A DNA stretch of 64,000 nt from an uncultured Eubacteriales bacterium (lineage in GTDB: Bacteria; Bacillota; Clostridia; Oscillospirales; CAG-272): contig CAKRQL010000004.1 in NCBI GenBank assembly GCA_934393265.1, positions 248,001 through 312,000 of the forward strand. Reading direction: 5' to 3'. This document shows, piece after piece, positions 9,006 to 19,300 of the stretch. Numbering within the stretch: the stretch's first letter is position 1; each line of letters begins with the position of its first letter. A program made the translations under genes and the position numbers. Under the pieces are notes generated by a model, which had not been told where the DNA came from, did no database searches, and saw nothing but the letters and a program-made list of their open reading frames with translations.

Positions 9006-10282
9006 ACTCCGACTTCCCCGCTCTCCGGAAGTATATATTTCTTATAGAGCCCGGCTCCGCGCTCGTCAAGCGTCGCGTAAATCAAAGTGCCGTTGTCTCT
9101 GTACTCGCGGCTCCTGACGCTGTATTCCTTGTAAAGAGCATTTAGCTTTCCGTCCGCTCCGTAAGGAAAAAGCAACGCATATTCACGTTTTCCGGCACAT
9201 ACGGTCATATCTATGAGTTTGAGAAGCAGGTCTGCCCCTATACCGTTTGCGGCGGATATCGCCACCGCATGCTTTTCCGGTATAAGGCAGCTGACACCGC
9301 CCACGAGGTCGCATTTATTATAAACATGAATAATCGGCTTGTCCGATGCTCCGAGCTCCTTTATAACATCGAGCGTCACGGCATTGTGCTCCTCCGCCTC
9401 CGGATCGGATATGTCAGTAACTATCATGAGTATATCGGCATATCGGACCTCGTCGAGCGTGGATTTGAACGCTTCAACGAGATGATGCGGAAGTTTGCGT
9501 ATAAAGCCTACGGTATCTGTAAGCAATACGCTCTCACCGGACAGAAGCTCAAGCCGCCTCGTTGTCGGGTCGAGGGTCGCAAACAGCTTGTCCTCCGACA
9601 ATACTCCGGCATCTGTCAGGAGATTAAGCAGCGTTGATTTTCCGGCATTGGTATATCCGACTATCGCAATCTTTTTGAGTCCGCTGCGGTCTCTCTGCGA
9701 ACGCATGACCGCCCTGTTATGCTCAAGCTCGGTAAGTCTTGCGCGGAGTGTTGATATTCTCTCATGCAAATGCCGTCTGTCTGTTTCAAGCTTGCTCTCT
9801 CCCGGTCCGCGCGAACCTATCCCTCCGCCCTGTCTCGAGAGCTCGGCTCCGTGTCCTGTGAGCCGCGGTGCGCTGTATTTCAGCTGTGCGAGCTCTACCT
9901 GCAGCTTTCCCTCTCCGCTCGTGGCGTGCATGGCAAAAATGTCGAGTATAAGCATACTGCGGTCTATAACTCTGACATCGCCTATATCATTTTCAAGATT
10001 CTTTATCTGCGACGGCGAAAGCTCAAAGTCAAAGACAACAAGCGGTATTCCGTAATCGGTACACAGTCTGCGCACCTCGGCAACCTTTCCGCTCCCGATA
10101 CATGTTCTCGGGTCGAAGCTGTCTTTTATCTGTATCACCCGCGCAAATGTGCTGCCGCCGGCTGTGGAAAGCAAACGCTCAAGCTCGTCAAGCGAACGCT
10201 CGCATTCCGGGAGTTGCTGTGTGCTCTCCGCTACGGAAACAAGGACGGCGGGGGTACCGTCGGCGTATATTATATTTGACAT
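9002..10282 (-). CDS. hflX: Ribosome-associated GTPase HflX
   Basis: A 426-residue GTPase that splits stalled or hibernating ribosomes. Residues 1-195 form the HflX N-terminal domain with the glycine-rich GGIGSRGPGESKLE linker and a coiled-coil helix pair. The G domain shows G1 GYTNAGKST, G3 DTVGF and G4 NKCD. A short C-terminal domain follows. Length is normal. Transcribed with yigZ. Confidence 0.95.
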   Translation of the reverse strand: MSNIIYADGTPAVLVSVAESTQQLPECERSLDELERLLSTAGGSTFARVIQIKDSFDPRTCIGSGKVAEVRRLCTDYGIPLVVFDFELSPSQIKNLENDIGDVRVIDRSMLILDIFAMHATSGEGKLQVELAQLKYSAPRLTGHGAELSRQGGGIGSRGPGESKLETDRRHLHERISTLRARLTELEHNRAVMRSQRDRSGLKKIAIVGYTNAGKSTLLNLLTDAGVLSEDKLFATLDPTTRRLELLSGESVLLTDTVGFIRKLPHHLVEAFKSTLDEVRYADILMIVTDISDPEAEEHNAVTLDVIKELGASDKPIIHVYNKCDLVGGVSCLIPEKHAVAISAANGIGADLLLKLIDMTVCAGKREYALLFPYGADGKLNALYKEYSVRSREYRDNGTLIYATLDERGAGLYKKYILPESGEVGV

Positions 10283-10309
10283 ATAATCACCTCCAGCTGA
10301 AAATAAGAA

Positions 10310-10346
10310 AAGGAGCGAGGATAAAGAAAGCTATCCGTCGCTCCTT
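10310..10346 (-). terminator. Terminator of rpmE
   Basis: A 9-bp perfect stem (AAGGAGCGA at 10310-10318, TCGCTCCTT at 10338-10346) begins 15 bases after the rpmE stop. On the minus strand TTTTCTTATTTT follows. Confidence 0.8.
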
Positions 10347-10360
10347 CTTTCTGACAACGA

Positions 10361-10564
10361 TTACTTCGTTGCCGCAAGACGCTTCTTGAACTTGTCAACA
10401 CGCCCGCCCGCATCTACGAACTTCTGCTTACCTGTATAAAAAGGATGGCACTTCGCGCAGATTTCAACATTCATATCACCCTTTACGGAATGAGTCTTAA
10501 CGGTCGCGCCGCAAGCGCACTTGATGGTAGCCTCTTTGTATTCGGGATGTATTCCTTGCTTCAT
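10361..10564 (-). CDS. rpmE: 50S ribosomal protein L31, zinc-binding form
   Basis: A 67-residue ribosomal protein. It keeps the zinc-ribbon cysteines C16, C18, C37 and C40 (CACG and CAKCH), so it is the C+ (zinc-containing) paralogue rather than the zinc-independent YtiA type. The C-terminus GGRVDKFKKRL is typical. Monocistronic, with a consensus promoter and a terminator. Confidence 0.97.
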   Translation of the reverse strand: MKQGIHPEYKEATIKCACGATVKTHSVKGDMNVEICAKCHPFYTGKQKFVDAGGRVDKFKKRLAATK

Positions 10565-10606
10565 TTTAACACCTCATGACATAGTGAAATCATTTCATTA
10601 CGACTA

Positions 10607-10635
10607 ATTATATCATAGCTTTTTTTGTTTTGCAA
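10607..10635 (-). promoter_or_regulatory. Sigma-A promoter of rpmE
   Basis: Minus strand: -35 TTGCAA (10630-10635), 17-bp spacer, -10 TATAAT (10607-10612), 43 bases upstream of the rpmE start. Confidence 0.75.
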
Positions 10636-10652
10636 TAGTTTCGGCGAAAAAA

Positions 10653-11363
10653 TCATATTTTTTCTTCTATTTTTTTGCGCAAACGACACATTATCTTCTT
10701 TTCAAGCCGCGAAATGTAGCTCTGTGATATTCCGAGCTCGTCTGCGACCTCTTTCTGTGTCATCTCTTCTCCTCCGGAAAGACCGTAGCGCATGTCTATT
10801 ATGACCTGCTCACGCTCTGAAAGACCGGCGACAGCCTCGCGAAGAATTTTTTTCTCCTCTGCGTCCTCCATTTCCCGGAACACGGAATCCGGCTCAGAGC
10901 CCAGGACATCCGACAAAAGAAGCTCATTGCCATCCCAGTCGACGGACAGCGGCTCATCTATCGATATTTCCCTCTTCTGCTGTGAGCGACGGCGTATGAA
11001 CATCAGTATTTCATTTTCTATACATCTTGATGCGTAGGTGGCAAGGCGGATGTTCTTCTCCGAATTGAAGCTGCCGATAGCCTTCACAAGCCCGACTGTA
11101 CCGATAGATACGAGCTCCTCTATACCGACGCCTGTATTCTCAAATTTCTTTGCTATATACACAACGAGGCGCAGATTATGAACGATAAGCGCGTCGCGCC
11201 CCGCCGGAGTGCCGATAGCCTCTATCATTTTTTCTTCTTCCGCAGCAGTAAGCGGAGGCGGAAGCGTCTGCTCTCCGTTAACATAATAAACCTCGCCGCC
11301 GTTATGGCGGATGCGCGCCAGAAGGCGCAGAAAGAACAATCTTATCTTCCGTATAATACTCAT
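10653..11363 (-). CDS. sigE: Sporulation sigma factor sigma-E (pro-form)
   Basis: A 236-residue sigma-70 family factor of the early mother cell. The first about 25 residues are an amphipathic, Arg-rich pro-sequence leading to GEVYYVNGEQTLPPPL, which matches the SpoIIGA cleavage region of pro-sigma-E. Region 2 (GLVKAIGSFNSEKNIRLATYASRCIENEI, written here only as a landmark near residues 95-122) and region 4 (KEVADELGISQSYISRLE) follow. The start overlaps the spoIIGA stop (ATGA), the standard spoIIGA-sigE operon. In Bacillus and most Clostridia sigG comes next; here rpmE does. Confidence 0.95.
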   Translation of the reverse strand: MSIIRKIRLFFLRLLARIRHNGGEVYYVNGEQTLPPPLTAAEEEKMIEAIGTPAGRDALIVHNLRLVVYIAKKFENTGVGIEELVSIGTVGLVKAIGSFNSEKNIRLATYASRCIENEILMFIRRRSQQKREISIDEPLSVDWDGNELLLSDVLGSEPDSVFREMEDAEEKKILREAVAGLSEREQVIIDMRYGLSGGEEMTQKEVADELGISQSYISRLEKKIMCRLRKKIEEKI

Positions 11364-12205
11364 AAATCCATAACTGCGTGCGGCACAAGCGCGGGATAGC
11401 CGCCGTAGTCTCCCCCCTCTCTGTCTATTGCAATGGTTGCGCCTACTGCATGTGAGCAGACCGTTACTTCATCCGCGCGAAAGCCGTACAGAAGCATTGA
11501 TGCCCCCACTTTCCGTATCGGTATGAGCCGAAGCCTGCAGGTAAGCTCCGGTATGTTTTCCGCCTTCCCGAGTTCTTCCGCCCGTACTCCGGGAAACAGC
11601 CGCGCGGCGGCAATCGGCTTCAGAAGTATAACCGGCGACATATCCATGGGGTCGGTCAGGAGGTTTCCGGTATCTGTAAGTGCCTCAACCTCAAGCGTGC
11701 GGGCTCCGAGCCTTATTTTTACACTCGCTGTACGCGCGGTGCCGTATGTGCGGAATGCGCATACGGCTATTCTGATAAGCGACAGTGCCAGAACTATCAT
11801 CACAGAGAGAAGCAGAAATTTTCTGTTCCGTACACCGGAAAACGCCCCGCCACTCTTGAAAATACCGCTGTTATCGAGAATGCCGTAAACGAACCATACA
11901 GCACCGCCGAGCATGATATTGAAAAGCGCGAAGAAAAGACAGAAACGCACATATCGCCTTACCCCGGCTCTTCCTGTCACGATAACCGCACACAGAAGAA
12001 ATGAGAGGAATGCGAGAGTATATGTAAGATGCGGGATGTCGGATATGAAAACGAAGCCGAGTGCAAGGAGCGCCCCGAGCGCGGCGGCGATCACAATTCT
12101 CTTCATGCCGCCGGGGAGCTTCGTCATTTTCGCCGCAAAGCACAGCGCTATCAGATCTATTGTGAAATTTATGAGAAAATATACATCGGCGTACAGCGTT
12201 TTCAT
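11360..12205 (-). CDS. spoIIGA: Sigma-E processing peptidase SpoIIGA
   Basis: A 281-residue membrane aspartic protease that activates pro-sigma-E after asymmetric septation. The N-terminal half (about 1-150) holds five or so hydrophobic segments. The soluble C-terminal half contains LTDTGNLLTDP, the catalytic aspartate motif of the family. I start at 12205, not at the upstream in-frame ATG (12313): this ATG has a GGGGAG ribosome site 6 bases ahead and the encoded MKTLYADVYFLIN is the typical N-terminus. Coupled to sigE. Confidence 0.93.
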   Translation of the reverse strand: MKTLYADVYFLINFTIDLIALCFAAKMTKLPGGMKRIVIAAALGALLALGFVFISDIPHLTYTLAFLSFLLCAVIVTGRAGVRRYVRFCLFFALFNIMLGGAVWFVYGILDNSGIFKSGGAFSGVRNRKFLLLSVMIVLALSLIRIAVCAFRTYGTARTASVKIRLGARTLEVEALTDTGNLLTDPMDMSPVILLKPIAAARLFPGVRAEELGKAENIPELTCRLRLIPIRKVGASMLLYGFRADEVTVCSHAVGATIAIDREGGDYGGYPALVPHAVMDL

Positions 12206-12295
12206 TTTCTTCTCCCCGGCGCTCTCTGTGCTTTGTATACATTCTATCACCGGGATGGCGCGGATATTGTCACATAATGTATCCCGGAAAAAGAA

Positions 12296-12330
12296 AAGGA
12301 ACGCCCACTGCAACGCAGCAAACGCTCCTT
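12296..12330 (-). terminator. Terminator of the clpE-mrp transcript
   Basis: An 8-bp stem with one G-U pair (12296-12303 with 12323-12330) lies 23 bases after the mrp stop. On the minus strand TTCTTTTT follows. Confidence 0.7.
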
Positions 12331-12352
12331 ATGTTCGATTTTTTCTAAGATG

Positions 12353-13189
12353 TTACTCCGACTTTTCACCGGACAGTTTTTTTTCTATGATATCCGCCGC
12401 TGCATCAAGCGGCTCGCCCTCAAAGAGCTCTATTACGCCGGTATCGCAAAGGCGGGCATATCCCGGCTCTATCGGCAGCTTCGCCAAAACATCGGTCGAA
12501 TGATTTCTTGCGAGAGCGTCAATGTTGCTCTCTCCGAACGGATAAATGACCTTGCCGCAGTCGGGGCACTTTATATAGCTGTAATTTTCGACAAATCCGA
12601 GAACTCTGACATTCATAAGTGCCGCCATGCTCACAGCCTTCTCAACTATCATCGAAACAAGCTCCTGCGGGCTCGTGACAATGACTATTCCGTCGAGCGG
12701 CAGGCTCTGAAAAACGGTGAGCGGCACATCGCCTGTTCCGGGCGGCATGTCGACAAACATATAATCCACATCCCCCCAGACAACCCCGCTCCAGAACTGT
12801 TTTACAGTTCCAGCAATAACAGGTCCCCGCCAGACAACAGGGCGGGTCTCCTCGTCCATTAAGAGGTTAAGGCTCATTACCTCTATACCGGTTTTCGTGA
12901 GTGCCGGGAACATACCGAGATCATTTCCGCTGACGCTCCCGCACGCGAGTCCGAAGGCACGTGGGATTGAGGGTCCGGTTATATCGGCGTCAAGAATCGC
13001 CGTCCTGTACCCGCGCCGTCTCATAGTCACTGCCAGCATAGAGGTTATGAGCGATTTTCCGACGCCGCCCTTTCCGCTGACAACACCTATGACATGCTTT
13101 ACACTGCTCGCCGGGTTCTGTGGTTCCAAGAGAGATGCGCTACTGCACTTCTCCGAGCACGACGAACAATCATGAGAACATTCTGCCAT
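12353..13189 (-). CDS. mrp: Mrp/NBP35-type Fe-S cluster carrier ATPase
   Basis: A 278-residue P-loop ATPase that carries [4Fe-4S] clusters to apo-proteins. A deviant Walker A GKGGVGKS lies at about 39-46. The CPDCGKVIYPFG motif near residue 208 supplies the bridging-cluster CxxC. The N-terminus (first 16 residues) has four cysteines in a CxxxCxxCxxxC arrangement like the stable cluster site of Nbp35-type members. Given the Fe-S-rich enzymes in the window, a scaffold role is sensible. It sits behind the clpE-like gene on the same strand. Confidence 0.92.
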   Translation of the reverse strand: MAECSHDCSSCSEKCSSASLLEPQNPASSVKHVIGVVSGKGGVGKSLITSMLAVTMRRRGYRTAILDADITGPSIPRAFGLACGSVSGNDLGMFPALTKTGIEVMSLNLLMDEETRPVVWRGPVIAGTVKQFWSGVVWGDVDYMFVDMPPGTGDVPLTVFQSLPLDGIVIVTSPQELVSMIVEKAVSMAALMNVRVLGFVENYSYIKCPDCGKVIYPFGESNIDALARNHSTDVLAKLPIEPGYARLCDTGVIELFEGEPLDAAADIIEKKLSGEKSE

Positions 13190-13207
13190 GTTTTATATCT
13201 CCGTTTT

Positions 13208-15520
13208 TTATATTGTATTTATTTTAATTTTTCCGTCGGCAACCGAGAGCCCGATTCCGGATATTGCCGTGGTGCTCTTTTCAATCAGTGCCGTGGCTAT
13301 GCCGTCCTCAACATTGCGCTCGATATATCTGCGCATATTTCTTGCTCCGTACTTTTCGGAATAGGCTTCATGCGCGATAAAATCCGGCACCTCCGGCGTA
13401 TATTTCAGAGCTATGCCGCGCTCTGCAAGGTGATCTGCGAGCCTTTTCAGCATAAGTCCCGCTATCCGCGACATATCGTTCTCGCCAAGGTGGCGGAAGG
13501 TAATTATCTCATCAATACGGTTCAGAAATTCCGGGCGCAGGAAATCAGCCAATGCGCGCTCCGTTCTGTCTTTCGTTACCCTCTCGCCGGACGAAGTGAA
13601 GCCGGACACCGCGCTGCTGCGCTCGCTGCCCGCGTTCGTCGTCATAATGATAACCGTATTCTCGAAGTTTACCGTTCTGCCCTGTGCATCGGTGATCTTT
13701 CCGTCGTCGAGAATCTGAAGAAGAATATTCATTACATCCGGATGCGCTTTTTCTATCTCGTCAAAGAGGATAACAGCGTATGGGCGACGGCGTATCTTCT
13801 CCGTCAGCTGCCCCGCCTCGTCATATCCCACATATCCGGGAGGCGCACCTATTATACGCGATACGGCGTGTTTCTCCATAAACTCCGACATGTCAAGGCG
13901 GATAAGCGACTCAGGTTGCTTGAAGAGCTCATCCGACAAAACTTTCACAAGCTCGGTTTTACCGACGCCTGTGGGACCCGCGAATATCATCGAAACCGGG
14001 CTCGGACGGTCGGAAACTCCGGCGCGTTTTCTTCTTATGGCGCGCACAACCGCGCTGACCGCTTCATCCTGACCTATAACTCTTGCGGAAATACGATCGT
14101 AAAGCGTGTTTAGCTCCGTCAGCTCATCTGCCTGTATTTCCGTAGCCGGAATACCAGTCCATACCTCTATGACCTTCGCTATATCGTTCACTGTAACCGT
14201 AAGACCGCGGAGCACTTCGTCAAGCTCTTTATTCCGCTCTTCAAGCTTCATTGACTGCGCCTTTATTTCGGCAAGCGTCTGATAATTCGTCTCGGTCTGT
14301 CCCTCGCTCTTTTCTACAATCGCCTCGAGCTCTGCCTGCCTTTCCGCAAGCTTATTGATAAGCTTATCGTTCCTCCGACGCTCGTTAAGCTCCGGAGATG
14401 TGAGTGCGGTTCTCGCAGCCGCCTCATCTATAAGGTCTATCGCCTTATCCGGAAGAAATCTGTCGGTTATATATCTCTCGGAAAGAATTGCGGCAGCCCT
14501 TGCGGACTCCGCGGGTATTCTGACGCCGTGGAATTTTTCATAATAACCTTTTATTCCGTTTATTATATCTATCGTATCGGCGACAGACGGCTCCGTGACC
14601 GTCACCGGCTGAAATCTGCGTTCCAGCGCGCTGTCCTTCTCTATATACTTGCGGTATTCCTTGAGCGTCGTTGCGCCTATTACCTGTATTTCGCCACGCG
14701 AGAGTGCCGGCTTTAACATATTTGCGGCGCTCATGCTTCCCTCTGAGTCACCTGCACCGACTATATTGTGAACCTCATCTATCATAAGGATAATATTTCC
14801 GGCGCTCTTTACCTCCTTTATGAGTCCGAGTATACGCGACTCAAACTGACCGCGGAACTGCGTCCCGGCGACAAGAGACGTAAGGTCGAGGAGCCATATT
14901 TCCGAATCTGCGAGCCGCTCCGGTACCTTTCCGTCCACTATCCTCTGTGCGAGTGCCTCGGCTATCGCGGTCTTGCCGACTCCGGGCTCACCTATAAGAC
15001 ACGGATTATTCTTCTGTCTGCGGCAGAGTATCTGTATGACGCGGTCGGTCTCCCTCTCGCGCCCTATTAGTCTGTCCGTTTTCCCCTCTGCCGCCTTTTG
15101 GTTAAGGTTAGTGCAGTACATGGAAAGATATTTTTTCTCCGGCTGCTTTTTCTGGCTGTCGCTCTTTCCCTTCCCGGGATTCTTCTGCTGTCTGAAAGGA
15201 AAAGACGGAAGAGCTCCGAATAGCTTCTGAAAATCTATCGCAGGTGCCCCCCCGTCGTCCTGCGACTCTGACGGTGTGGCGTCGGGGTCCTGCTCCTGCC
15301 CGTCACCGGGAGCCATAAGGTCGGTCACCTCGTTTGATATATTTTCAATATCGTCATCGGAAATACCCATCTTTTTCAGTATATCGTCGACAGGCTTTAT
15401 ACCGAGCTCCTTGGCACAGACGAGGCAGAGCCCCTCATTCACTGATTTGCCGTTCTCAAGTCTTGTTATAAATACCACGGCGGGACGAATCCCGCATCTG
15501 GAACACTTCTGAATTTCCAT
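13208..15520 (-). CDS. clpE: ClpE-like AAA+ unfoldase (Clp protease ATP-binding subunit)
   Basis: A 770-residue two-domain Hsp100 ATPase. Instead of the Clp-N repeat it starts with a zinc finger (C6, C9, C32, C35), the hallmark of ClpE. AAA-1 has Walker A GEPGVGKT and Walker B ILMIDEVHN. A short coiled-coil middle domain lies at about 385-440. AAA-2 has GPTGVGKT and VILFDEIEKAHPD. A VSGF loop in AAA-2 occupies the site of the ClpP-docking loop (usually hydrophobic-GF), so it probably feeds ClpP. ClpC is the alternative name, but the zinc finger argues for ClpE. In Bacillus clpE is CtsR-controlled; I did not find a clear CtsR heptad here. Confidence 0.88.
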   Translation of the reverse strand: MEIQKCSRCGIRPAVVFITRLENGKSVNEGLCLVCAKELGIKPVDDILKKMGISDDDIENISNEVTDLMAPGDGQEQDPDATPSESQDDGGAPAIDFQKLFGALPSFPFRQQKNPGKGKSDSQKKQPEKKYLSMYCTNLNQKAAEGKTDRLIGRERETDRVIQILCRRQKNNPCLIGEPGVGKTAIAEALAQRIVDGKVPERLADSEIWLLDLTSLVAGTQFRGQFESRILGLIKEVKSAGNIILMIDEVHNIVGAGDSEGSMSAANMLKPALSRGEIQVIGATTLKEYRKYIEKDSALERRFQPVTVTEPSVADTIDIINGIKGYYEKFHGVRIPAESARAAAILSERYITDRFLPDKAIDLIDEAAARTALTSPELNERRRNDKLINKLAERQAELEAIVEKSEGQTETNYQTLAEIKAQSMKLEERNKELDEVLRGLTVTVNDIAKVIEVWTGIPATEIQADELTELNTLYDRISARVIGQDEAVSAVVRAIRRKRAGVSDRPSPVSMIFAGPTGVGKTELVKVLSDELFKQPESLIRLDMSEFMEKHAVSRIIGAPPGYVGYDEAGQLTEKIRRRPYAVILFDEIEKAHPDVMNILLQILDDGKITDAQGRTVNFENTVIIMTTNAGSERSSAVSGFTSSGERVTKDRTERALADFLRPEFLNRIDEIITFRHLGENDMSRIAGLMLKRLADHLAERGIALKYTPEVPDFIAHEAYSEKYGARNMRRYIERNVEDGIATALIEKSTTAISGIGLSVADGKIKINTI

Positions 15521-15543
15521 AAAATAATTTGCACCCTATCTGA

Positions 15544-16233
15544 TTAAAAACTGAACACAAAATCTATTGGATTGAATTTACGGAGGAAGTTGAAGAAAAA
15601 TCCTCCCGAAAATCCAGTCGCCCACTCCGCCTGTGAAACAGAGGGCAACCCCATTATAAATGTGAAAATAAGCGCTAAAAGCCATGCGATAAGAAATCCG
15701 AACGCACCGCTGACGATACAGCCGCATATTCTGTTAAGTATGCCGACAGCCCCACCGTCAAGCATCCTTGCAAGCAAGAAGAATACGAACCGTAAAATCA
15801 AGGAAAAAGCGAGCAAAAGCAGAAGAAAAGCTATTACAGAGGCAATTATCCTGACCACAGGGTGTGTAAGATTTTCCGTCAGCGCATCAATGAGCCCATC
15901 TGCGCCCGCCTCGCTTGCAATCTCGGAGACATCTATTCCGAAGAGCCCTGCCGCGAGCTTCAGCACCGTCGGTATCTCTCCGGCGGCATTTTCAACCGTC
16001 AGATCGGTACACTTTGTATTCATATACTCCGATACCTCGGCGGCTACGGGCTCGTATATCACAGGCTCAACGACCGCCTCCGCAAACGGGACGGCAAGTG
16101 TATAAGCCAGAAAGACTGCCGCAATGGCGCACACAGGCTTTGCCACCGTGCGTACAAATCCGCGCATTATTCCGATTATAAGACCGGCAAGCACTACTAT
16201 TATCAGTACTGCGTCAACTATATATGTCAGCAT
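15544..16233 (-). CDS. CvpA-family membrane protein
   Basis: A 229-residue membrane protein. Four hydrophobic segments are visible (about 5-25, 30-55, 130-160 and 170-205), with the GxxxGxxRGFVRTVAKPV motif of CvpA/colicin-V-production family proteins near residues 20-35. The segment between the second and third membrane helices (60-125) would face outside. The molecular role of the family is unclear. It heads the cvpA-clpE-mrp transcript behind a consensus promoter. Confidence 0.8.
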   Translation of the reverse strand: MLTYIVDAVLIIVVLAGLIIGIMRGFVRTVAKPVCAIAAVFLAYTLAVPFAEAVVEPVIYEPVAAEVSEYMNTKCTDLTVENAAGEIPTVLKLAAGLFGIDVSEIASEAGADGLIDALTENLTHPVVRIIASVIAFLLLLLAFSLILRFVFFLLARMLDGGAVGILNRICGCIVSGAFGFLIAWLLALIFTFIMGLPSVSQAEWATGFSGGFFFNFLRKFNPIDFVFSF

Positions 16234-16315
16234 ATTTTTACCTCTGTAAGGTTATCGGTTCGTGTAAAATGACGCGAAACCGCTATATATGTCGTTCGTT
16301 CATATTGCTTATAAT

Positions 16316-16344
16316 ATTATATACGGCATATTTTGCAAAGTCAA
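16316..16344 (-). promoter_or_regulatory. Sigma-A promoter of the cvpA-clpE-mrp operon
   Basis: Minus strand: -35 TTGACT (16339-16344), 17-bp spacer, -10 TATAAT (16316-16321). About 80 bases of leader precede the cvpA start. The promoter begins immediately after the dnaE stop. Confidence 0.75.
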
Positions 16345-16351
16345 GGCGTTT

Positions 16352-19300
16352 TCAGTTAACGACTACATTTTTCTCCCCAAAGCGTGCGTGAAGTTTTGCA
16401 AGAAGCTCGTCATCGGCTCTCACGCTCACATCGCGCAGCATGAGATACCGCTTTGTATCCTCCGCAAAAATGACAACCTGAAGAGCACCGCCGTGGAGCG
16501 CAGAGCACCGCCGGATAAATGACACCGCCGACTCTGTAACCGAGGGGACGCGTATATACAGCCGTCCCGCGCCCGGTTTTTGCGTCCCGCTTTCCACATT
16601 CTCCTTTTTCTCCTCCGTGCTACCGCTAGCCGGGAGAGACGGGGCCTCAGGAGGGAGGTTTCCGTTCTGGCGGAGGGGGGCGAGCGATGAGAGCATTACC
16701 CTCGGAGCCTCACCGTCCTCGGCAGATATGACGCCGTCTACAAGCACCGCATTCTCGGGGAAAAGCTCCTTTGCAAACTGTGAATACTGCCTTGCGAAAG
16801 CTATCACCTCAATTTCGCCGAGCTTGTCCTCAAGAGTAAAGAATGCCATTGTGTCACCCGACCTTGTAACCTTTGTGTGCTGCTCCGTGATTATTCCGGC
16901 TATTTTCACCTTTGCGCGGTCCCGCAGGCGCGAATTGGGGTCGCCGTCCGGGTTTTCGCTGAACGCCTCAAGTATCTCGCCTATGCCTGTCGTATTATGC
17001 CGCGCTATATCCTCCGAATATCCGTCTATCATATGACCGGAAAAATACATTCCGGAGCTCTCTTTTTCGAGAATGAGCAATTCCTTTGCGGAATATTCCG
17101 GCATGTCAGGATATTTATATGCCGGTCTCGCGCCGTCCTTGTGATGCACCTCCGCGACCGAAAACAAGTCCATCTGACCTGAGATGTTGTTTCTCATCCT
17201 CTCGTGCTCGGAGTCTATTATAGCTTCATATACCGCCATAAGAGATGAGCGCCTGTGACCAAGCGAGTCGAACACTCCGCACTTGATAAGCGACTCAACG
17301 GTGCGCTTATTTATATCGGAGGAGGACAGGCGCGCTGCAAAATCGTCAAACGAGGAAAACCGTCTCTTTGCACTCTCCTTTGCCACTGCCTCGGCGAACT
17401 GTTTTCCGACGCCGTTTATAGCCGTGAGCCCGAAGCGGATGTTGCCGCCGGCAACGGTAAAGTCTGCCCCACTCTCATTTATATCCGGCGGGAGGACGCG
17501 GACGCCGCATTTCTGCGCGTCGTCGATATACTCCTTTACCTTTACCCTGTCATTCAGTACGCTCGTCAGGAGTGCCGCATAATATTCTGCGGGATAATGT
17601 GCCTTCAGATACGCCGTTCTGTATGATACTATTCCGTAAGCGGTTGCATGGCTCTTGTTGAAGGCGTAATTTGCAAACGACGCCATTTCATCAAATATTG
17701 CCTCTGCATCTCCCCGGGAGATACCGTGCTCCGCACATCCGGATATAAAGCTGTCTCGCTCTGCCTGCATGGCAGACGCCTTTTTCTTTGCCATTGCGCG
17801 ACGCACGACATCCGCGTGTGCATAGCTGTATCCTGCGAGCAGGCGGCAGATCTGCATAACCTGCTCCTGATATACGATACATCCGTAGGTCACATCAAGT
17901 ACCCCGCGGAGCTCAGGTACACGGTAGACAGTTTCTTCCTTGCCGTGCTTGCGGCGTATGAATGTATCAATCGAGTCCATAGGACCCGGACGGTACAGTG
18001 CTATAACGGCTATGACATCCTCAAGCTCGGACGGCATAAGCCGTGTCAGAACCTGCTTCATACCTCCGGATTCCAGCTGAAACACGCCATCCGTCCGCCC
18101 GTCGCAAAGCAGGCGGAAGGTTTCCGCGTCATCCTTGGGGATACGGGTCACATCAAAGTCCGGTATTCTCTCGCGCACGCTTCTCTCCGCGTCGTGAATG
18201 ACCGTCAGGTAGCGGAGCCCGAGGAAATCAAACTTCACAAGACCGAGCTTCGCATCCGTGTTCATATCGAACTGCGTTACGATGCCGGTTCCGCTGTAGG
18301 AAAGCGGGACATACGTATATGTCGGTTCCTTCGTTATGACAACGCCCGCCGCATGGGTAGACGCATGGCGCGGCATACCCTCGATTTCACGGGCTATATC
18401 CAGCATTTTCCGGACATTTTCGTCCTCAAGGTACAGCTTGCGCAATTCCTTTGACGAGAGCGCCTGTTCAAGAGTTATATCCGGCTCCCGCGGTATCATT
18501 TTCGCCACGGCGTCGACCTTTGAATACGGTATATCGAGAGCGCGACCGACATCGCGCACTGCGGCGCGGGGTGCGAGAGTTCCGAATGTAACTATTTGCG
18601 CGACCTTGTCTTCACCGTACTTGCGCTTCACATAATCTATAACCTCCTCGCGGCGGATATAGCAGAAGTCTATATCAAAATCCGGCATTGAGACACGCTC
18701 GGGGTTCAGGAATCTTTCAAAAAGCAAGTCAAACTCAATAGGGTCTACATCGGTTATCCCTATGCAGAATGCAACGAGGCTTCCGGCTCCGGAGCCGCGC
18801 CCGGGTCCTACCGGGATGTCTTGCGACTTTGCATACGCTACAAAATCGGCAACTATCAAAAAATAGGCGTTGAAGCCCATTTTATCGACTACCGAAAGCT
18901 CGTATTCAAGTCTCTCTGTGTACTGTTCCCGCGCCCTGCCCGAGAGTGAGATTTTTCCGCATGCAATCCGTTCTTCAAGCCCGCGATAGGCATCGCGGCG
19001 CAACTTTTCCGCGTGCGTCATATTGCCCTCCGGCGTGAAATCCGGAAGATAGAGCTTATCGTAGGAAAAATCGAAATTGCATTTTTCGGCTATCTCTACG
19101 GTGTTCTCGACAGCACCGGGAAACGCGCGGAACAGTTCTTCCATTTCTTCCGTCGATTTGAAGTAGTATTCATCGGTTTCAAATCCGAAAGGCTTTCCCT
19201 CAGCTACCGTATTGCCGGTCTGTATGCACATCAGCGTCCCCTGTGTGTCGGCATCTGTTTTTTCTATATAGTGAACGTCATTTGTGGCAACCATCGGTAT

